64,000 nt of DNA from Cohnella zeiphila (lineage in GTDB: Bacteria > Bacillota > Bacilli > Paenibacillales > Paenibacillaceae), in NCBI RefSeq assembly GCF_014212055.1, contig NZ_JACJVO010000001.1, positions 1 through 64,000 on the forward strand, written 5' to 3'. Below are positions 37,817 to 47,244 of the stretch, piece by piece (positions within the stretch are counted from its first letter, which is position 1; each line of letters opens with the position of its first letter). The notes under the pieces are model-generated. The model saw only the letters and a list, made by a program, of their open reading frames with translations, did not search any database and had not been told where the DNA came from. Made by a program: the position numbers and the translations under genes.

Positions 37817-39190
37817 ATGAACGAGGAGAAAGATCGACAACAGGGTGCTTTCAATACGGCGGCGGAAGCCGTCTCCTGGATTACCGGCCTAATGCCCGTC
37901 GTGGGCATTCGGCCTGGTTTGGGCCGGATGAACCTGCTGATGGAGAAGCTGGGGCATCCGCACCGGCGGCTGAAGTTCATTCATGTCGCCGGTACGAACG
38001 GGAAGGGATCGGTGTGCGCTTACCTGACGAGCGTGCTGATCGCCGCCGGCTATGACGTAGGAACGTTCACGTCGCCGTACATCACTTCCTATGCGAACCG
38101 GTTCCAATACAACGGCAAGGACATCGCCGACGAGGATTTGCTTCGGCTGGCGAACCGCCTGAAGCCGCTGGCGGACGAGATGGAAGAGACGGAGTGGGGT
38201 CCGCTGACGATGTTCGAGATCACGACGGCGCTCGCCATTCTCTATTACGGAACCGTCGTTTTCCCCGATTACGTCGTTTGGGAGACCGGTCTCGGAGGCC
38301 GGCTCGACGTCACGAACATCGTCCATCCGATCATCAGCGTCATTACGAACATCGGGCACGATCATATGGATCTGCTCGGGCCGACGCTGACCGACATCGC
38401 CCGCGAGAAAGCCGGCATCATCAAGAACGGGGTGCCGGTCGTTTCGTCGGCGACGCAGCCGGAAGCGATCGAGGCCATTCGCGACAAGGCGGCATCGATC
38501 CAATCGACCTTATACCTTCTTGGCGAACAATTCCGCTTCGAGCCGCTGTCGGTGGCCGAGGACGAGCAGACCTTATCGTTCACGGGGCCGTTCCGCGCGC
38601 TGCCGAAGCTCACCGTCACGATGAACGGTGCCCATCAATTGACCAACGCGGCGACCGCGGTCATGGCGCTGGAGGTGCTTCGCCAATATTACGCGCTCAT
38701 CGTCGACGACGACGTGCTGGAGCGCGGGCTGCGGGAGGCGACCTGGCCCGGACGGCTGGAGATGGTGTCGCGGGAGCCGCGCATTCTGCTGGACGGGGCG
38801 CACAATCCGGAAGGGGCGGAAGCGCTGGCGGCGGCGCTGGCCGACGTGTACAGCTACGACCGGTTGAACATGATGATCGCGATGATGCCCAACAAGAATC
38901 ACGAACTCACTTTACGGCATATACTACCAATGGTGAATTCCCTGATCGTGACCGAACCGGATTTTCATAAAAAAATGAGCGCCGCCGACTTGGCCCAAAT
39001 CGCCGAGCGGCTGGGCGGCCCCCGGGAGATCGTGGTCGAGCCGGACTGGCGTAAGGCGCTGGAGCTGCTTCGGCAGAAAGCGGAGGAAGGATCCGATCGT
39101 ACGCTGTCGGTCGTCACCGGCACCTTGTACCTGATCGCCGACGCAAGATCATGGCTGCTCCATCGAACGAAATCTGAAAAAGGCTGGTGA
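37817..39190 (+). CDS. folC: Folylpolyglutamate synthase/dihydrofolate synthase
   Basis: The 457-residue Mur-ligase-fold enzyme adds glutamate to folates and to dihydropteroate. P-loop [17 protein letters not shown] (residues ~54-70) and the signature [12 protein letters not shown] are clear. The C-terminal ligase domain has [23 protein letters not shown] lies about 8 bases before ATG 37817. It follows valS by 13 bases, the conserved valS-folC pairing, so it is probably also under T-box control. Confidence 0.97.
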   Translation: MNEEKDRQQGAFNTAAEAVSWITGLMPVVGIRPGLGRMNLLMEKLGHPHRRLKFIHVAGTNGKGSVCAYLTSVLIAAGYDVGTFTSPYITSYANRFQYNGKDIADEDLLRLANRLKPLADEMEETEWGPLTMFEITTALAILYYGTVVFPDYVVWETGLGGRLDVTNIVHPIISVITNIGHDHMDLLGPTLTDIAREKAGIIKNGVPVVSSATQPEAIEAIRDKAASIQSTLYLLGEQFRFEPLSVAEDEQTLSFTGPFRALPKLTVTMNGAHQLTNAATAVMALEVLRQYYALIVDDDVLERGLREATWPGRLEMVSREPRILLDGAHNPEGAEALAAALADVYSYDRLNMMIAMMPNKNHELTLRHILPMVNSLIVTEPDFHKKMSAADLAQIAERLGGPREIVVEPDWRKALELLRQKAEEGSDRTLSVVTGTLYLIADARSWLLHRTKSEKGW

Positions 39191-39197
39191 AGCGTCG

Positions 39198-40589
39198 TTG
39201 CGAACCGAAGAACGCGTACATTTTATCGGCATCGGCGGTTACGGCATGAGCGCGATTGCCCGCGTCATGTTGGAGATGGGCTACGAGGTGACCGGGTCCG
39301 ATGTCGCACGGCAGGAACTGACGGACAAACTGGCTGCCAAAGGAGCGCGGATTTATATCGGCCACGAGCCCGAGCACGTTCGGGGCGCGGACCTGGTCGT
39401 CTATTCCACCGCGCTGCCCAAGGACAACGTCGAGCGCAAGGAAGCCGAGCTGCTTAACATTCCCACGCTGCACCGGGCCCAGATGCTGGCGCGGCTTCTG
39501 AACGACCGGACGGGCGTCGCGGTGGCGGGAGCGCACGGCAAAACGACGACGTCTTCTATGATCGCGCTCGTGATGGAGGCGAGCGGGCTCGACCCGACCT
39601 ACATTATCGGGGGCGAGATCGTCAACGTCGGCACGAACGCCAAGGCCGGCCAAGGGGAGTACGTTGTCGCGGAGGCGGACGAGAGCGACGGCTCGTTCCT
39701 GCAGTACCGCCCGGCGGTGGCGGTCGTGACGAACATCGAAGCCGACCATTTGGAAAATTACGACGGCGATTTTCAGAAACTGAAGGACGCTTACGTCAAG
39801 TTTTTGAATCAGGTTCGTCCCGGCGGCTGCGCGGTCGTCTGCACGGACGACGAGAACGTCCGGGAGATGCTTCCCAAAGTCGCCGACACCCGTATGATCA
39901 CGTACGCGATTGACGGAGATGCGGATTATACCGCGGAGCAGATCGAGCTCGGAGACCGCTGCGCTTCGTTCGAGGTTCGCCGGAGCGGGGAGACGCTCGG
40001 AACGATCCGCTTGTCCGTCCCCGGGCGGCATAACGTTTACAATGCGTTGGCGACGGTGATCGTCGGCCTGGAAGCGGGCCTTTCCTTCGACCGGATCGCC
40101 GAGACGATCGTGGGTTTCCGCGGAGCGAAACGCCGGTTCCAGGTTCTTGGCGAAGTGAGGGACATGCTGGTCATCGACGACTACGCCCACCATCCGACCG
40201 AGATCGAAGCGACGATTCAGGCGGCCAAGGCGACTCAAAAACGGATTATCGCCGTGTTCCAGCCCCAGCGATATACGCGGACCTTCTTCTTGTTGGACGC
40301 GTTCAGTCGAGCCTTCAAAGAAGCGGACGAGGTCATCATCACCGACATTTACTCGCCGGCCGGCGAACAGCGGATCGAAGGCGTTACGTCCCAGCGCCTC
40401 GTCGAGTTGATTGCGGCGAACAGCAATCCGAACGTCACGTACGTGCCGACGAAGGAAGAAGTGCTGACGCTGCTATCTTCCCGCGTGAAGCCGGGGGATC
40501 TCGTGCTGACGATGGGAGCGGGAGACATCTGGAAAACGGCGGCCGAACTCGCGAATCAACTGGAGGAGCGGGAGACGGAGGAAGTATAG
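39198..40589 (+). CDS. murC: UDP-N-acetylmuramate--L-alanine ligase
   Basis: The 463-residue product adds L-Ala to UDP-MurNAc, the first peptide step of peptidoglycan precursors. The N-terminal nucleotide fold is [14 protein letters not shown]; the P-loop is [13 protein letters not shown]; the substrate motif is [12 protein letters not shown]. The C-terminal domain has [12 protein letters not shown]. It starts with TTG at 39198 behind GGTGAAG, 7 bases after folC. Confidence 0.97.
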   Translation: MRTEERVHFIGIGGYGMSAIARVMLEMGYEVTGSDVARQELTDKLAAKGARIYIGHEPEHVRGADLVVYSTALPKDNVERKEAELLNIPTLHRAQMLARLLNDRTGVAVAGAHGKTTTSSMIALVMEASGLDPTYIIGGEIVNVGTNAKAGQGEYVVAEADESDGSFLQYRPAVAVVTNIEADHLENYDGDFQKLKDAYVKFLNQVRPGGCAVVCTDDENVREMLPKVADTRMITYAIDGDADYTAEQIELGDRCASFEVRRSGETLGTIRLSVPGRHNVYNALATVIVGLEAGLSFDRIAETIVGFRGAKRRFQVLGEVRDMLVIDDYAHHPTEIEATIQAAKATQKRIIAVFQPQRYTRTFFLLDAFSRAFKEADEVIITDIYSPAGEQRIEGVTSQRLVELIAANSNPNVTYVPTKEEVLTLLSSRVKPGDLVLTMGAGDIWKTAAELANQLEERETEEV

Positions 40590-40612
40590 CCGAACCGCCC
40601 GCACGGCAACAA

Positions 40613-40645
40613 TGAAAAAGGAGCGCGCCGGCGCTCCTTTTTCAT
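40613..40645. terminator. Bidirectional terminator between murC and tetR
   Basis: AAAAAGGAGCGC-GCC-GGCGCTCCTTTTT is flanked by A-runs and T-runs on both sides, so it can end murC (plus) and the minus-strand tetR. Confidence 0.85.
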
Positions 40646-40659
40646 TTTTATCATGGCTC

Positions 40660-41241
40660 CTATTTAGCGGCGCTTTTCCCGTAATCGGCGATCAGTTGAA
40701 CGGCTTTGGCGATGGCGTCTCTTGTCTCGCTCAGATTTTTCGCGCCCTCCGGGTCGTATGACGGGCCGTAAGGATTGATTGCCGTCCAGGCGGTAGCCAG
40801 CGTCATGATGGCGGTCAATAGAAAGCCGGGGGTGAACGTCGCTCCGATCAGCCCCGCCTGCTGGGCATTCAAAAGCTCGTTCCTTTTCTTTTCCTGGGCG
40901 GCGGCGCGTTCGGCTACACTCCCCGACTTTTGTTCCAGGCTGTACCACGCCAATAATCGGAACAGATCGGGATTCGTCATCGCGAAATCGAAGACCCTTG
41001 TCGCATAACCGGGAAGATCTTCGGGCGTGAAGGCATTCTCTTCATAAACTCGCGTCAGATTTTTCTGAAGGACCGTCGCAAACAGCGTGTCTTTATTTTC
41101 AAAATAAACATAGATCATATTTTTATTGCATCCGGCATTTCTGGCAATGCGGTCGACCCGTGCGCCCGCGATGCCGTAGGAAGAGAACTCCTCCATAGCC
41201 GCCTCTAAAATCCGCTCTTTGGTCGCTTCGGCATTTCGCAA
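40660..41241 (-). CDS. TetR-family transcriptional regulator
   Basis: The 193-residue product has an N-terminal TetR HTH (ATKERILEAAMEEFSSYGIAG, RIARNAGCNKNMIYVYFENKDTLF) and a TetR C-terminal domain. It starts with TTG 41241 behind GGAGGGG (7 bases). It is divergent from an SDR gene whose promoter is covered by inverted repeats, so it is the likely repressor of both. The ligand is unknown. Confidence 0.92.
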   Translation of the reverse strand: MRNAEATKERILEAAMEEFSSYGIAGARVDRIARNAGCNKNMIYVYFENKDTLFATVLQKNLTRVYEENAFTPEDLPGYATRVFDFAMTNPDLFRLLAWYSLEQKSGSVAERAAAQEKKRNELLNAQQAGLIGATFTPGFLLTAIMTLATAWTAINPYGPSYDPEGAKNLSETRDAIAKAVQLIADYGKSAAK

Positions 41242-41300
41242 AGGTGTCCCCTCCTTTCCTTTACATTAAACATTTACAATATATCACATGAATCATCCAA

Positions 41301-41348
41301 TTGACAGACCGGTTAGTTAAATGTATATTGTAACTAACCAGATGGTTA
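41301..41348 (+). promoter_or_regulatory. SDR promoter overlapped by TetR operators
   Basis: TTGACA (41301-41306), 17-base spacer, TATATT (41324-41329) is a near-consensus promoter. A perfect 9 bp inverted repeat GGTTAGTTA (41311-41319)/TAACTAACC (41331-41339) spans the -10. A second palindrome TAACC-agat-GGTTA follows at 41335-41348. Repressor binding would block RNA polymerase. Confidence 0.75.
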
Positions 41349-41400
41349 TATATCTGGCGCTCGCAAGAAAAATACAATTGGATTCGAGGAGGAACCTTTC

Positions 41401-42162
41401 ATGAAGCTTTCAGGAAATACTATTCTTATTACAGGCGGCAGTACCGGAATCGGTTTGGCTTTTGCGGAACGTTTTATTAAGGCAGGGAATCAAGTGATCG
41501 CGGTCGGACGACGCGAGAGCATGCTGCAGAGCGCGAAAGAAAAATTCCCGAGCCTCATTACCCGCGTCAGCGATTTGACCATCGAATCCGACCGTCTCGC
41601 CTTGTTCGATTGGGTAACGACGAATTATCCGGAAGTCAACGTGCTGGTAAATAATGCAGGGATTCAGCAGCGTTTCCATGTATTGAAGGCAAATGCCAAG
41701 GACGACTGGGGCTACTTCGCGAAAGAGCTCTCCGCCAATGCCGAAGCGCCTTTCCACCTTTCCATGCTGTTCGCTCCGTATTTCGCGGCGAAGGAGCAAG
41801 CGGCGATAATCAACGTGACGTCCGGACTCGCATTTACGCCGCTTGCGATCACCCCGATTTACTCGGCGACCAAGGCGGCGCTCCATTCCTTTACGATGAG
41901 TCTGAGACTTCAGCTCTCCGAGACATCCGTCGAAGTGATCGAAGTCGCTCCGCCCGCCGTAAACACCGATTTGGCCGGAGCGGGCCTGCACGTGCATGGC
42001 GAACCGCTGGACGCTTTCGCGGACGGTATCTTCAAAGGATTGGAAGAGGGAAAACCGGAAATCGGATACGGCACTTCCGTGAGCCGCTTGCGCATGTCGC
42101 GGGATGAAATCGACCAGTATGCGGAAAATATGTACAACTCGCTGAAAAGTTCAATCGAATAA
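41401..42162 (+). CDS. Short-chain dehydrogenase/reductase, DltE-like
   Basis: The 253-residue classical-type SDR has the cofactor motif TGGSTGIG (residues ~11-18), the NNAG motif (LVNNAGIQQ), the catalytic Ser in INVTSGLAFTP and the YSATK catalytic Tyr/Lys. The N-terminus (KLSGNTILITGGSTGIGLAFAERF) resembles B. subtilis DltE-type oxidoreductases. The substrate is unknown; the dlt operon is not here. Expression is probably released when the divergent TetR regulator binds its inducer. Confidence 0.9.
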   Translation: MKLSGNTILITGGSTGIGLAFAERFIKAGNQVIAVGRRESMLQSAKEKFPSLITRVSDLTIESDRLALFDWVTTNYPEVNVLVNNAGIQQRFHVLKANAKDDWGYFAKELSANAEAPFHLSMLFAPYFAAKEQAAIINVTSGLAFTPLAITPIYSATKAALHSFTMSLRLQLSETSVEVIEVAPPAVNTDLAGAGLHVHGEPLDAFADGIFKGLEEGKPEIGYGTSVSRLRMSRDEIDQYAENMYNSLKSSIE

Positions 42163-42175
42163 ACGAAATCTCTTG

Positions 42176-42210
42176 AGGGGTGCTGCCAATAGCAGCGCCT
42201 TTTCTTTTTC
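42176..42210 (+). terminator. Terminator of the SDR gene
   Basis: GGTGCTGC-CAATA-GCAGCGCC is followed by TTTTCTTTTTC. Confidence 0.8.
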
Positions 42211-42237
42211 TTATGTAAATCATGACAGCGGCCGCAA

Positions 42238-42268
42238 CGGCTTGCCGCGCCGACAGGCCGGCAAGCCG
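42238..42268 (-). terminator. Hairpin downstream of the small minus-strand ORF
   Basis: CGGCTTGCC (42238-42246) pairs perfectly with GGCAAGCCG (42260-42268). There is no T-run on either side, so termination is doubtful. The remaining bases between 42163 and 42620 show only the SDR terminator and the small ORF. Confidence 0.3.
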
Positions 42269-42303
42269 CCCGGACGAAATCCTCCGAAGCCGGGAAGACG
42301 AAG

Positions 42304-42426
42304 CTACATCATTTTCCTGAGCGGCAGCAGCGCCCGGTCCCGAACGTCTCTCGTGCCGTTCCGCCATCTGGCGACGCCCCAAGCAGCGAGGCCGGCCGCA
42401 GCCAATACCGGAAATAAAATGCGCAT
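42304..42426 (-). CDS. Tiny single-span membrane protein (40 residues)
   Basis: On the minus strand an ATG at 42426 opens a 40-residue frame. It has a hydrophobic N-terminal segment (RILFPVLAAAGLAAWGVARW) followed by a basic tail (RNGTRDVRDRALLPLRKMM). GGCGGTGA lies about 7 bases before the ATG. The arrangement of one membrane helix plus a short positive tail resembles small YrzQ/DUF3918-type proteins of Bacillales. The similarity is only in layout, and the ORF could be chance. Confidence 0.4.
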   Translation of the reverse strand: MRILFPVLAAAGLAAWGVARWRNGTRDVRDRALLPLRKMM

Positions 42427-42619
42427 CGCAGGTTCACCGCCATTCGTTGGATTGGGGCAAACAGCCGCGGACCTGCTCTTTTGCCGTCCGAACCGCTGCC
42501 CATATTAAGTTGCGCTCCGGACATTCTCTTTATTCTCGGTCTCGCCAACGAATCTCTCATATTTGTTCCCGTTTTGTCATAGGCTATTCATAGAAACCGG
42601 GACAAGGGGAGAAGAATCC

Positions 42620-44239
42620 ATGCAGCCAAAAGCGAGAATGACGTTTCGATTCGACGGGGCGGCTCCAAGGGAGACAGAGCAGGGAAATCCGCCCAAGCCC
42701 GCCGAGCCGCAGCCGGCAGTCACAGCCGGCAAAACGGAAGATCGGGGGCATGAGCCCCGGTCCCAAAGCCCCGCTTCCCGCACGCCTCATTTTCAATCGT
42801 GGAACAGCCCGTTCCAAGACGATATTCATGCGCTCGAAGAGATCATCCGCAGCTCGGATCGGCCCGCGGTCGCGGGTTTCAGCAAGGCGGATGGGAAGCG
42901 GGGGGGAGGCCGATCGCCCCGGACGCCGGACATAGCGACCGAATCGCGCCTGCCGGAAGAAGGGCGCGATCGCGACGACGAGGCGTTTCTCGGCCGGCGC
43001 CCGGGACCTGAGGATCGGAGCGTCCGCTTCCCCGGAAGGAGCCTGCGTCCGGCCGGGAAGCGGACGGTATCCGAGCATCCGGTCGCGTCCGAAGAGCCGG
43101 TGCTGCAGCCCGCCGACCCGCGCCGAACCCGGTCCGCATCACGGCTCGCTGAAAGCAAGACTCCGGCGAATCCGTACCCGTTTGCGCCACGTCCGGCATC
43201 AGGGTCATCTCTCGCCGATGAACCGAACAGGGAACCTCCTTATTTGGACGAAGAGGAGGATCGGGGGCCGGAGATCGATCTGCCCGAAAGCTGGACATCC
43301 TCATCCGAAACCTATGCGCGCGGCGGCACGTCGTGGTGGCGGATTCTGGTCACGGTCGCCAGCGCGATCTTGACAGGAGGCTTTTTCGGCTATCTGCTGT
43401 TAGCCCTGTTCACCGGCCAGCCTCTGTTCGCAAGCGACGGGGCGGCCGGGAACGGAGCCGTCCCGGCGATGGCTACGCCGGCCGGAACAGTGCCGGATTC
43501 CGGATCGGCGAGCGCCGGAGCCGCGCCGCCGTCCGCCTCGGCCGGCGCATCGTCAGCTTCCGGCTCCGCCGCGGCGGCCGGTACCGATAAGGCTGCGGCA
43601 TCATCATCCGTCGGTTCGACCGCCGTTCCTTCCGCCGATTATTACATGCTTCAATACGGCGTGTTCGGCAACGAAGACAGCATGAACGCGGCGCTGAAGG
43701 AACTTCAGGACCAAGGCGTGCCCGCCGCATCCGATACGACCGACGGGTACCGCGTTTATGCCGGCATCGCGCCCGCGAAGGCGGACGCGGAGAATATGGC
43801 CGAACGGCTCTCCGGCGTGCAGGTGTACGTCAAATCGGTCGAGAACTCGGAAGTCGACGTTGGCGATTCGGCCCATGCGGCCGAATGGAGCGCCTATCTG
43901 AAGAGCAGCTCGGCGCTGTACCTGAAGATCGCGACGATCACTTCGGCGGCGTTGGCCGGCTCCGGCGACGGCAAGGCGAATACGGCCGACATCCAGGCGG
44001 TGGAGAAAGCGTACCAGACGTGGAGCGACCTGGCAGACCAAGCCCCAACGTGGGATAAATCGGCCAAAGACGCGGCATCGACCGAGACGACGCAGATGGG
44101 AGCGGCGGTGGCGGCGCTGGACGAATACGCCGGCAAGCCGTCGACGGCGCTGCTGGAGCAGGCGCAGACCGCCGTCATGAAGGCGGCGATCGCCGACCGC
44201 CAGCTTCGCGAGACGCTCCGGTTGGAGACCGGGAGCTGA
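42620..44239 (+). CDS. spoIIB: SpoIIB-like SPOR-domain membrane protein
   Basis: The 539-residue product starts at ATG 42620 behind AGGGGAGAAG. Residues ~1-235 are hydrophilic, Arg/Pro/Glu-rich and disordered. One membrane helix lies at ~240-265 (WWRILVTVASAILTGGFFGYLLLALF). A Ser/Ala-rich spacer and a SPOR domain at ~340-415 follow (YYMLQYGVFGNEDSMNAALKEL). The C-terminal ~120 residues are helical. SPOR domains bind denuded glycan at septa. B. subtilis spoIIB lies next to maf with the same order, and acts in engulfment. Assignment rests on synteny plus architecture. Confidence 0.75.
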   Translation: MQPKARMTFRFDGAAPRETEQGNPPKPAEPQPAVTAGKTEDRGHEPRSQSPASRTPHFQSWNSPFQDDIHALEEIIRSSDRPAVAGFSKADGKRGGGRSPRTPDIATESRLPEEGRDRDDEAFLGRRPGPEDRSVRFPGRSLRPAGKRTVSEHPVASEEPVLQPADPRRTRSASRLAESKTPANPYPFAPRPASGSSLADEPNREPPYLDEEEDRGPEIDLPESWTSSSETYARGGTSWWRILVTVASAILTGGFFGYLLLALFTGQPLFASDGAAGNGAVPAMATPAGTVPDSGSASAGAAPPSASAGASSASGSAAAAGTDKAAASSSVGSTAVPSADYYMLQYGVFGNEDSMNAALKELQDQGVPAASDTTDGYRVYAGIAPAKADAENMAERLSGVQVYVKSVENSEVDVGDSAHAAEWSAYLKSSSALYLKIATITSAALAGSGDGKANTADIQAVEKAYQTWSDLADQAPTWDKSAKDAASTETTQMGAAVAALDEYAGKPSTALLEQAQTAVMKAAIADRQLRETLRLETGS

Positions 44240-44347
44240 GGCTCCGTCCCGAACCGTCCCGGCCCCGTCCGTCGCGCCGACGGCCGTTCGGCCCGTTTTT
44301 GCCCGGCGGTCGCGCTTCGGCCAAGAATAGATTTAGGTCCCTGGTTC

Positions 44348-44383
44348 CGACAGTCCCCTCCCTGGGGACTGTCTTCGTTTTTG
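44348..44383 (+). terminator. Terminator of spoIIB-like gene
   Basis: GACAGTCCCC-TCCCT-GGGGACTGTC is followed by TTCGTTTTTG. Confidence 0.85.
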
Positions 44384-44387
44384 CGCA

Positions 44388-44416
44388 TTGTATCCCTTGC
44401 CGGAGGGACGTATAAT
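44388..44416 (+). promoter_or_regulatory. Sigma-A promoter before the DUF4321 gene
   Basis: TTGTAT (44388-44393), 17-base spacer, TATAAT (44411-44416). It probably drives the DUF4321-maf-radC stretch. Confidence 0.65.
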
Positions 44417-44456
44417 GAAGAGACAAGTGTCAAAAAATGGTGGGAGACGTTGAAAC

Positions 44457-44699
44457 GTGAAGAAAAACGGTTGGATTTTGCTTCTCTTGCTTTTAATCGG
44501 CTTAATAGGGGGCTCTTTGGTGGCTCGCTGGCTGGCAAACGTTCCCGGCCTCGATTTTTTGACGAAGGCATACTCGGTGAACGGCGCCACTTCTGCCGAT
44601 CTTCTCGCGTTCAACTACCACATCCAGATCGGCATAAACGTCAGTCTCCTGAGCATCATCGGGGTCGCGCTCGCCATTTGGGTCTATCGCAAAATGTAA
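44457..44699 (+). CDS. DUF4321 small membrane protein
   Basis: The 80-residue product has two hydrophobic helices (WILLLLLLIGLIGGSLVARWLA and INVSLLSIIGVALAIWVYRKM) around a short extracellular or luminal loop. It matches DUF4321 in layout and in its position before maf, as seen in other Firmicutes. It starts with GTG 44457, with GGGAG about 12 bases upstream, which is a long spacing. Function unknown. Confidence 0.8.
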   Translation: MKKNGWILLLLLLIGLIGGSLVARWLANVPGLDFLTKAYSVNGATSADLLAFNYHIQIGINVSLLSIIGVALAIWVYRKM

Positions 44700-44717
44700 G
44701 TAGAAAGGATATCAACC

Positions 44718-45335
44718 ATGAACGCCGATTCATCGTCTAATACTCGGGCCGTTCTTGCGCTTGCCTCTTCCTCGCCGAGAAGGCGGGAACTGATCGCTCT
44801 GCTCGGGCTCCCGGTCCGCGTCGTTCCGAGCAGCGCGGACGAGAGCACGCCGCCCGGCTGGCTTCCCTCCCGGATCGTGGAGGAGCTGGCCCGCCGCAAA
44901 GCTCAAGCCGTCGCCGGACGGTCGGAAGCGACGGACGACGAAATGCTGATCGTCGTCGGCAGCGACACGATCGTCGTGCTGGACGGCGAGGCGATGGGCA
45001 AGCCTGCGGACGCTGAAGATGCGGTCGCGACGCTTCGCCGCCTGTCGGGCCGAACGCACGAGGTTTATACGGGAGTCAGCTGCATCGAGGTTCGGACCGG
45101 CCGAACGCTCACCGCCCACCGGGTGACGAGCGTCCGGATGAAGGAGCTGTCCGAGGAGCGGATCGCCCGCTATGTTGCGACGGGCGAGCCTCTCGACAAA
45201 GCCGGATCGTACGGCATTCAGGGGATCGGTTCGCTGCTTGTCGAAGGAATCGAAGGCTGCTATTTCAACGTCGTCGGGCTGCCGCTTTCGCTGCTCGCCG
45301 ATTTGCTCGAACGTTACGGAATCGTGCTGCCATAG
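44718..45335 (+). CDS. maf: Maf-family nucleotide pyrophosphatase
   Basis: The 205-residue product has the Maf signature LALASSSPRRRELIALLGLP, then VVGSDTIVVLDGEAMGKP and DKAGSYGIQGIGSLLVEGIEGCYFNVVGLPL. Maf proteins hydrolyse non-canonical or pyrimidine nucleoside triphosphates and affect septum formation when overproduced. AAAGGATAT precedes the ATG. It lies between DUF4321 and radC, as in many Bacillales. Confidence 0.95.
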   Translation: MNADSSSNTRAVLALASSSPRRRELIALLGLPVRVVPSSADESTPPGWLPSRIVEELARRKAQAVAGRSEATDDEMLIVVGSDTIVVLDGEAMGKPADAEDAVATLRRLSGRTHEVYTGVSCIEVRTGRTLTAHRVTSVRMKELSEERIARYVATGEPLDKAGSYGIQGIGSLLVEGIEGCYFNVVGLPLSLLADLLERYGIVLP

Positions 45336-45422
45336 CCTTAGACTCCGGCGTGTACTGCTTGCCCGACGACCCGAAGACGATACCCGCGGCCGACGCGGAC
45401 ACGACGGGAAGAGGATTTGACT

Positions 45423-46112
45423 ATGGAACAACGCTCCTACATGATTCGCGAGATTCCGCAGGACGAGCGTCCGCGGGAGAGAATGATCAAGCAGGGGGCT
45501 TCGGCGCTCAAGGATGCGGAGCTGCTGGCCATTCTGCTCGGCACCGGAACGCGCAACGAGTCCGCGATTCGGTTGGCCGAGCGCATTATCCAGGAATGCG
45601 GCGGGCTTCGCCGCTTCGCGGAAAGCTCATGGGACGAACTCACCCAGATTCGCGGCGTCGGCCCGGCCAAATCGCTGCAGCTCCAGGCTTCGATCGAGCT
45701 GGGCCGCCGGCTCGCCCGCTCCCGCCTGCCCGATATGATTCGGATCTCGCGGCCGCAGGATGCGGCGGACTTGCTGATGGAGGAGCTGCGCCATCTGCGG
45801 GAGGAGCATTTCGTCTGTCTGTTCCTCAATACGAAGAACCAGGTGATCGGCCGCCAGACGCTCTCCATCGGCAGCCTGAACGCGTCCGTCGTCCATCCGC
45901 GGGAGGTGTACCGCGCGGCGATTCGCCGCAGCAGCGCGTCCATTCTGTGCGCGCACAACCATCCGAGCGGAGATCCGACGCCAAGCCCGGAAGACGTAAG
46001 CTTGACCCGCCGGCTTGCCGAGGCGGGAGAACTGATTGGAATCGAGCTGCTCGACCATTTGGTAATCGGTGACAATCGCTTTATTAGTTTGAAGGAAGCC
46101 GGATGCTTGTAA
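45423..46112 (+). CDS. radC: RadC/JAB-domain protein
   Basis: The 229-residue product has an N-terminal helix-hairpin-helix region (LRRFAESSWDELTQIRGVGPAKSLQLQA). The C-terminal JAB/MPN metalloprotease-like domain has the motif HNHPSGDPTPSPED. The family was first linked to repair; its actual activity is unsettled. ATG 45423 is 9 bases from GGGAAGAGG; TTG 45417 is too close. It precedes mreB, as in B. subtilis. Confidence 0.95.
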   Translation: MEQRSYMIREIPQDERPRERMIKQGASALKDAELLAILLGTGTRNESAIRLAERIIQECGGLRRFAESSWDELTQIRGVGPAKSLQLQASIELGRRLARSRLPDMIRISRPQDAADLLMEELRHLREEHFVCLFLNTKNQVIGRQTLSIGSLNASVVHPREVYRAAIRRSSASILCAHNHPSGDPTPSPEDVSLTRRLAEAGELIGIELLDHLVIGDNRFISLKEAGCL

Positions 46113-46151
46113 TATAATAAAAAGGATTGTCCCAACAGGAGGTAGCAGCAT

Positions 46152-47183
46152 ATGTTCGGTGGATTAACGCGCGATCTGGGGATCGACCTCGGTACCGCAA
46201 ACACGCTTGTCTATGTCAAAGGAAAGGGAATCGCCGTCAGGGAACCGTCCGTGGTCGCCCTGCGTACCGATACAAAAAAGATCGAAGCCGTCGGCGAGAC
46301 CGCGAAGAAGATGATCGGACGGACGCCGGGCAACATTCGGGCGATTCGTCCGATGAAGGACGGCGTCATCGCCGATTTCGAGACGACCGCGACGATGATC
46401 AAGTACTTCATTCGCCGAGCGCAAAAGGAACGCTCTTTCCCGCCCCGCCATCCCAACGTGATGGTGTGCGTACCGTCCGGGATCACCGCGGTGGAGAAGC
46501 GCGCGGTGGAAGACGCGACGAAGCAAGCCGGAGCCCGGGAAGCGTATACGATCGAGGAGCCGTTCGCGGCGGCGATCGGCGCCGATCTTCCGGTATGGGA
46601 GCCGACCGGCAGCATGGTCGTCGACATCGGCGGCGGAACGACCGAAGTGGCCGTCATCTCGCTGGGCGGCATCGTGACGAGCCGGTCGATTCGCGTGGCC
46701 GGAGACGAGATGGACGAATCGATCATGCAGTACATCAAGCGTCTCTATAACCTGATGATCGGCGAACGGACGAGCGAGCAGCTCAAGATGGAGATCGGCT
46801 CCGCCCTTCCGCTGGACAAGGTCGAGTCGATCGAGATCCGCGGACGCGATCTGGTATCGGGCCTGCCGAAGACGCTTGCCATCACGTCGGACGAGATTAC
46901 GGAAGCGCTGGCCGATACGGTGAACGCGATCGTGGAGGCGGTCAAGGTGACGCTGGAGAAGTGTCCTCCCGAGCTGTCCGCCGACATCATGGACCGCGGC
47001 ATCGTGCTGACCGGAGGCGGAGCGCTGCTGCGCAACTTGGACAAGATGCTGGCGCGCGAGACGGGAATGCCCGTCCTGGTCGCGGAGAACCCGCTCGACT
47101 GCGTGGCGGTCGGAACCGGAAGAGCGCTCGAAAACATTCACTTGTTCAAGTCGAGGGGCGGATCTTCCTCCCGCAAAAGGTAG
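46152..47183 (+). CDS. mreB: Rod shape-determining protein MreB
   Basis: The 343-residue actin homologue polymerises under the membrane and directs lateral wall synthesis. The phosphate-1 loop is [20 protein letters not shown], phosphate-2 is [19 protein letters not shown], and the adenosine motif is [25 protein letters not shown] lies before the ATG. First of the mreBCD set. Confidence 0.98.
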   Translation: MFGGLTRDLGIDLGTANTLVYVKGKGIAVREPSVVALRTDTKKIEAVGETAKKMIGRTPGNIRAIRPMKDGVIADFETTATMIKYFIRRAQKERSFPPRHPNVMVCVPSGITAVEKRAVEDATKQAGAREAYTIEEPFAAAIGADLPVWEPTGSMVVDIGGGTTEVAVISLGGIVTSRSIRVAGDEMDESIMQYIKRLYNLMIGERTSEQLKMEIGSALPLDKVESIEIRGRDLVSGLPKTLAITSDEITEALADTVNAIVEAVKVTLEKCPPELSADIMDRGIVLTGGGALLRNLDKMLARETGMPVLVAENPLDCVAVGTGRALENIHLFKSRGGSSSRKR

Positions 47184-47244
47184 GACCGGCCTGGAAGGGA
47201 GCCCGGCCAAGAGGGGAAGCAGGTGAACGGATATTTTTAAAATA

